Below are positions 59,534-64,000 of a stretch of 64,000 nt of DNA, in pieces. Both the position numbers and the translations under genes were made by a program. The notes beneath the pieces are model-generated. The model was not told where the DNA came from, did no database searches, and saw nothing but the letters and a program-made list of their open reading frames with translations. The DNA is from Chamaecrista fasciculata. Lineage: Eukaryota; Streptophyta; Magnoliopsida; Fabales; Fabaceae. Within the stretch, counting starts at the first letter, position 1, and each line of letters starts with the position of its first letter. Location of the stretch: positions 260,067-324,066 of the forward strand of contig QANZ01019100.1 of the NCBI GenBank assembly GCA_003254925.1. The letters run 5' to 3'.

Positions 59534-61411
59534 ATGGAGATTTCAGAGAGCGCCGCTGCCACGAATACTGCACCGTCATCTGAGGAACAAGACCTACTCG
59601 ATCGGAGCAACTGTAAGTTCAAAGATGTTACACCAACAGCCCATCAGGAGGGTCCTGATGCGGTCATGGCGGAAGGAGATCATCAATCGGAAAGCCAGAC
59701 ACGAACGATTTTATCGTACAGAGATAAACTTCTGGGTTTTAATGGCAAAAAATTCTGTGACTGGGAAACAAACTCTGATCAGGGGGACCTACCTGAAATC
59801 GATATGGACGCTGATTTTGATGAAGACGCATATAAAGCCAAACAGGCTAGAGTCGACTGGCCTATTATCCCTGTTACTAATCAGGAGAGGAAAGTTATGT
59901 ATGCACCCTGGAGTCATACGGTGATTATTAACCTTCTGGGTAAGCGTGTCAGTTTTCGGTTCTTATTGGGCAGACTACACAAGATATGGTCGGGTATTCA
60001 ATTTAAAATTGTTGATATACCTAATGATCACTACATGGTTAAATTCTATAATGTCAAGGACTTTGAACACGTCTTGGAGGAAGGCCCGTGGATAATTGCA
60101 GATCACTACCTGGTTGTTCAGAAATGGCGTCCACGTTTTGATCCATTCGATAATTCTGTAGGGAGGATGGCTATTTGGGCCAGGGTTCCACATATCCCCA
60201 TTGAGTATTTTGAGAAGCATTTTCTCTGGAAGATTGGTAATTTCATTGGCTCTACTATCAAGGTGGATTCCAATACGATTAAGCAAATAAACACTGATGC
60301 CTCGGAGGAGGAAGTCAATAGAGGTCGTTTTGCTCGTATATGTGTTGAGATTGACTTTCGGAAGAAACTAGTGTCGAAAGTTGAGATTGAGGATAAACTA
60401 TTTGCAGTTGAGTACGAGGGACTCCACTCCATCTGTTTCGAATGTGGTAAGTTCGGTCACAAGAAGGACAATTGCACTGCCTTGGTGGCTAAAAATTCGA
60501 ACAAAGAAAATACGTCTCTGGTCACAATAACGCCTTCTTTAGGTGCTAAGGTCTCGGTGAATTTCAACAGTACGCCGAGGGAGAAACCTATCAGTAGTGA
60601 AGAAACGTTTGGGCCATGGATGTTGGCCAAGAAACATTCTCGCAGAGGGCCTCCCGGACGTAATCCGACGAAAGATAACTCTCCGGCGACGGAGAGAGAT
60701 GGCGCTAGAAAGAAGGTTGGTGACGTGGCAAACGGTAATCGTACGGGAGATAAGGATGTTATGATTTCTTCGAGATATGCGGCAATCGCTGAAGATACTG
60801 ATTTTTCAGAGAAAGAAATCATTGATACGGCTAATCATGAGGGATCGAATCGGGATTTTGCGGCTAGTGTGGCCCCTGTGATGCCGGATAAAATGGCAGA
60901 ATCTTCGGGTGTGAAGAAAGGATACCAAACGAGTAAGAAGAAAATTTTCGGAGAAGGAACCTCTGTGGCAAAACACCCTAGGTCCACGTTGTCCCTTATT
61001 AGCAATGGTGGTGTGCAGAAGAGGGAATCCAGGCCCAGTACTTCGCTTTTGGGGAAAGAGAATAAAGGGAAGTTGCCTCGTGTGGGCCCTGGTGGAATGG
61101 GTTTGTGTAATTTGGGCCCAATTATTAAGTCAAACAGGAAACACATCGGATCCAGTTTTCCTAACAAGGGAATTGTGATTTCTGATGGTGGGCCTATGTC
61201 TCCTATTAATACCAAGATGGACTCTGTTCTTGAGCATGCACAGAACTCTAACAGGCCACAAGATGGGATTGGGTCTACTACTAATGTCCCTAATCGTCAG
61301 GTTGACCCAATTTTAGAGATAATGAAGTATAATAGTCCAATGACTAATGAGGAGGAATCTGCGTTTTGGGATGCAGCAGGGGCCGTGAGGGTCCATGGAA
61401 ATATGCTGTAA
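59534..61411 (+). CDS. LINE ORF1: DUF4283 / zinc-knuckle protein
   Basis: 625 residues, complete. The start is ATG 59534 (the frame also opens at a TTG one codon earlier). The DUF4283 domain is at about residues 125-205 (SHTVIINLLGKRVSFRFLLG, then VLEEGPWIIADHYLVVQKWR). A CCHC zinc knuckle, CFECGKFGHKKDNC, is at residues 301-314, and a long basic Ser/Pro-rich, probably disordered, tail follows. By analogy with other L1 ORF1 products it should coat the element's RNA. Host-gene DUF4283 proteins exist, but the adjoining ORF2 makes the LINE assignment firm. Confidence 0.9.
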   Translation: MEISESAAATNTAPSSEEQDLLDRSNCKFKDVTPTAHQEGPDAVMAEGDHQSESQTRTILSYRDKLLGFNGKKFCDWETNSDQGDLPEIDMDADFDEDAYKAKQARVDWPIIPVTNQERKVMYAPWSHTVIINLLGKRVSFRFLLGRLHKIWSGIQFKIVDIPNDHYMVKFYNVKDFEHVLEEGPWIIADHYLVVQKWRPRFDPFDNSVGRMAIWARVPHIPIEYFEKHFLWKIGNFIGSTIKVDSNTIKQINTDASEEEVNRGRFARICVEIDFRKKLVSKVEIEDKLFAVEYEGLHSICFECGKFGHKKDNCTALVAKNSNKENTSLVTITPSLGAKVSVNFNSTPREKPISSEETFGPWMLAKKHSRRGPPGRNPTKDNSPATERDGARKKVGDVANGNRTGDKDVMISSRYAAIAEDTDFSEKEIIDTANHEGSNRDFAASVAPVMPDKMAESSGVKKGYQTSKKKIFGEGTSVAKHPRSTLSLISNGGVQKRESRPSTSLLGKENKGKLPRVGPGGMGLCNLGPIIKSNRKHIGSSFPNKGIVISDGGPMSPINTKMDSVLEHAQNSNRPQDGIGSTTNVPNRQVDPILEIMKYNSPMTNEEESAFWDAAGAVRVHGNML

Positions 61412-61445
61412 GCTTATGCTTCGTCACCTTTCTTATATGTTTATT

Positions 61446-64000
61446 ATGAATTTTGCAACTTGGAATTGCAGAGGGGCTGGGAGTCCCATTTTTACAAGAC
61501 ATCTGAAAGAATTGCAAAGGATTTATAATCTAGGTGTGATAGCTATTTTAGAGCCCAGAGTTAGTGGTGCTAAAAGGGATGTTGTTCTAAAGAAATCGTG
61601 TTTCGACGGTTTCCACTATGTTGATGCCGTTGGGTTTTCCGGCGGTATTTGGATTCTTTGGCTCAAGGATGTTTGGAAAGTTGAGGTGGTCTCGTCTAGT
61701 GACTTCTTCATTCACTGTAATGTTACTGATTGTAGGACCACTAAGAACTTCTTCTTTACTGCTGTTTACGGAAGCCCGAATGCCGCCCGACGCAGTATTC
61801 TTTGGACGGAATTGACTGGGATAAGCATGACTATGTCTAAACCTTGGTTAGTGTCTGGTGACTTTAATGCTTACATGAGTATTGATGAGAAGATTGGGAG
61901 CCAGAGACATGATTGGGCTGCTATGACTCAATTCTCAAGCTGCTTGAATTCCTGCAACCTGACGGACCTTGGATGTAAAGGTCCTAGATTCACCTGGGAA
62001 CGAGATAAGTTGAAGGAACGTATTGACCGAGCATGCGCAAATCTTCAATGGCAAACGATGTTTCCTGAGTCTTGGGTTTCCAACGGGCTTATGTTCAAGT
62101 CTGATCATAGACCCGTTATCATCAACTTTTGTCCAAATACTCCCTCCAATCGTGGTCGTCGGCCTTTCCGTTTCCAAGCTGCTTGGATGTTACATTGTGG
62201 CTTCAATGACTTTGTCAGACAGGCTTGGGATAATGACATGACCTGGAAAGATAACAGTGACCGTTTTAAAGATAGAATCTCCCAGTGGAATAAGGATATT
62301 TTTGGTGACATTTTCAAACGTAAAAGATCCATCATCAATCGCTTGCATGGAATTGATAGAATTCTTGACCAGAGAAATAGAGATGATTTGGTTCGGCTTA
62401 GAACCATTCTTTGGGATGACCTGAACGATTGTCTCAGACAGGAGGAGGTTCTTTGGATGCAAAAATCAAGACATGACTGGCTTACCCTTGGTGATCGTAA
62501 CACTCGTTTTTTCCATGCGGCAACTGTTATTAGACGAAAATATAACCGCATTGTCACCCTTCGTGATGATGACGGTAATTGGGTTACGGAAGAAGAAGAC
62601 CTCGTGAGAATGGCGCAGAATTTTTATAGAAATCTTTTCAATGGTTCCTCTTCTATTCCGAATGCTGCTTCTACTTGCCCAGGTGTTCCCTGCCTTGATA
62701 GAGATGACATTATGGATATCCAGAAGCCTTTGTCTGATATTGAGATTAAAGATGCTATTTTTCAGATGGGTCCCTTAAAGGCCCCAGGGATGGATGGTAT
62801 GCATGCGATTTTTTATCAAAATCAGTGGGATGTGGTGGGAGCTTCTGTTTGTCGTTTTGTTCGTAAAGTTTTTAACGACCCTGATGCCATTAGGGAAGTT
62901 AACCAAACACTTCTGGTCCTCATCCCCAAGAAAGACAACCCGGAGTCCCTCAAGGATTTGAGACCTATTGCTCTATGCAATGTCATTTATAAAACGGTCA
63001 CCAAGGTTCTTGCCAACAGAATTAGAAGACATTTAGACAAAATCATTTCTCCTTCTCAATGTGCTTTTGTTCGGGGCAGACAAGGAAGTGACAATATTAT
63101 TCTGACACAGGAGATTATTCACACCATGAAAGGTTTGAAGGGAAGGAAAGGTTATATGGCGGTGAAGATTGACTTTGAGAAGGCTTATGACAGATTAAAC
63201 CGGGATTTCTTATATGAATCCCTCATTACTATGGGTTTATCTCACTGGTTCGTTGATATCATTATGGCTTGTAATTCAACGAATGAAACGAGAATTCTGT
63301 GGAATGGTGAGATTACGGAAGCCTTTGGAACTTCTCGTGGTGTTCGTCAAGGCGATCCCATTTCTCCCTACTTATTCGTTATTTGTATGGAAAGGTTATC
63401 TCAGATGATCTCGCTCTTGGTTAATGAAAAAGAGTGGAAACCTATCAAGATCTCGCGACATGGTCCTCTTATCTCTCACTTATTCTTTGCTGACGATCTC
63501 ATCCTCTTTATGGAGGCGTCAACTGCTCAAGTTGAAGTTTTAAATAGTTGTTTGAATCTTTTTTGTCAGGTTTCTGGGCAGAAAGTTAACATTGATAAGA
63601 CTAGAGTCTTCTTCTCGAAGAATGTTAACCATAACCGAGCTTCTCAGATTAGTCAACTCACTGGTTTCCAACTCACAGCGGATCTCGGAAAATACCTCGG
63701 CGCCCCTCTCCATCATGGTAGAGTTTCTAAAAATACCTACAGATTTATTGTGGAAAAAGTCCAGAAGAGGCTAAGCTGCTGGAAGTCTAAGACTTTGAGT
63801 CTGGCTGGGAGAGCGGTGCTCGTGGGTTCCGTCCTTCAAACCATCCCTGAGTATTCCATGCAGACTACTTGCCTCCCTAGACATGTGCTCGATGAGGTTG
63901 AAAAAACTTCAAGAAATTTCCTTTGGGGTGACACGAATGAGAAAAAGAAGATTCACTTAGTGGCTTGGGATTCTGTTTGTCGTCCGAAAATTAATGGAGG
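61446..64000 (+). CDS. LINE ORF2: endonuclease and reverse transcriptase (partial)
   Basis: ATG 61446; the frame stays open for 851 codons to the window edge. The N-terminal apurinic-type endonuclease has NFATWNCRGAG, ILEPRVSG, SGDFNA and, near the end of the domain, SDHRPVI (the catalytic Asp-His). The reverse transcriptase follows: LIPKKDNPESLKDLRPIALC, SQCAFVRGRQGSDNI, VKIDFEKAYDRLN, GVRQGDPISPYLFVICMERL and the catalytic FADD (63486-63497). The expected C-terminal zinc-binding and, in some lineages, RNase H regions are beyond the edge. It should nick target DNA and copy the element RNA by target-primed reverse transcription. Confidence 0.92.
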   Translation, partial: MNFATWNCRGAGSPIFTRHLKELQRIYNLGVIAILEPRVSGAKRDVVLKKSCFDGFHYVDAVGFSGGIWILWLKDVWKVEVVSSSDFFIHCNVTDCRTTKNFFFTAVYGSPNAARRSILWTELTGISMTMSKPWLVSGDFNAYMSIDEKIGSQRHDWAAMTQFSSCLNSCNLTDLGCKGPRFTWERDKLKERIDRACANLQWQTMFPESWVSNGLMFKSDHRPVIINFCPNTPSNRGRRPFRFQAAWMLHCGFNDFVRQAWDNDMTWKDNSDRFKDRISQWNKDIFGDIFKRKRSIINRLHGIDRILDQRNRDDLVRLRTILWDDLNDCLRQEEVLWMQKSRHDWLTLGDRNTRFFHAATVIRRKYNRIVTLRDDDGNWVTEEEDLVRMAQNFYRNLFNGSSSIPNAASTCPGVPCLDRDDIMDIQKPLSDIEIKDAIFQMGPLKAPGMDGMHAIFYQNQWDVVGASVCRFVRKVFNDPDAIREVNQTLLVLIPKKDNPESLKDLRPIALCNVIYKTVTKVLANRIRRHLDKIISPSQCAFVRGRQGSDNIILTQEIIHTMKGLKGRKGYMAVKIDFEKAYDRLNRDFLYESLITMGLSHWFVDIIMACNSTNETRILWNGEITEAFGTSRGVRQGDPISPYLFVICMERLSQMISLLVNEKEWKPIKISRHGPLISHLFFADDLILFMEASTAQVEVLNSCLNLFCQVSGQKVNIDKTRVFFSKNVNHNRASQISQLTGFQLTADLGKYLGAPLHHGRVSKNTYRFIVEKVQKRLSCWKSKTLSLAGRAVLVGSVLQTIPEYSMQTTCLPRHVLDEVEKTSRNFLWGDTNEKKKIHLVAWDSVCRPKING

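Larger units (their letters stand above)
59534..64000 (+). mobile_element. L1-type LINE, 3' end beyond the window
   Basis: Two consecutive open frames in the usual plant L1 order: an ORF1 with DUF4283 and a zinc knuckle, and an ORF2 with endonuclease and reverse transcriptase, 34 bp apart. Neither frame is broken in the window, so the copy looks young. The 5' UTR is upstream of 59534 and its limit is unknown. The 3' UTR, poly(A) and target duplication are off the right edge. Confidence 0.9.

Overview
The window is nuclear DNA of a flowering plant, most likely a rosid eudicot. Spliced genes have GT-AG introns, intergenic DNA is very AT-rich, and plant-only families are present (plant PP2C, xyloglucan-type GT47, B3/DUF313, UPF0496, longin R-SNARE, plastid GGPP synthase). 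The species cannot be fixed from this sequence alone. All gene models were spliced by eye.

Layout. 1-4.5 kb: a PP2C40-type phosphatase with a long leader intron. 5-10 kb: a duplicated intergenic block with different transposons in each copy, carrying a small B3/DUF313 gene and an F-box gene. 10-15.5 kb: repeats, including two solo LTRs and telomere-like sequence. 15.5-17 kb: a GT47 glycosyltransferase on the minus strand. 17-25 kb: dense transposon remains, including a hAT element that was invaded by a Mutator-like foldback carrying a splicing factor 1 (SF1) gene fragment. 25-31 kb: VAMP724 and NIP7. 33 kb: a decapitated GDSL lipase. 35-48 kb: three tandem MFS transporter copies, the third broken. 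51-57 kb: a plastid GGPP synthase and a UPF0496 protein. 59.5 kb to the end: a LINE with intact ORF1 and an ORF2 still open at the window edge.

The genes are ordinary housekeeping or plant-specific genes and do not form an operon-like system. From memory, the order MFS - GGPPS - UPF0496 resembles Arabidopsis At2g18590 - At2g18620 - At2g18630, and VAMP724 - NIP7 resembles At4g15780 - At4g15770, so these look like old syntenic blocks.

The most interesting content is in the mobile DNA. Target-site duplications can be read directly for hAT, Mutator-like, PIF/Harbinger-like, solo LTR and SINE insertions, and several are confirmed by an empty paralogous site inside the same window. There is also a set of very short poly(A)-bearing insertions (14-47 nt) flanked by 12-17 bp duplications. 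I found no convincing new biochemical system.
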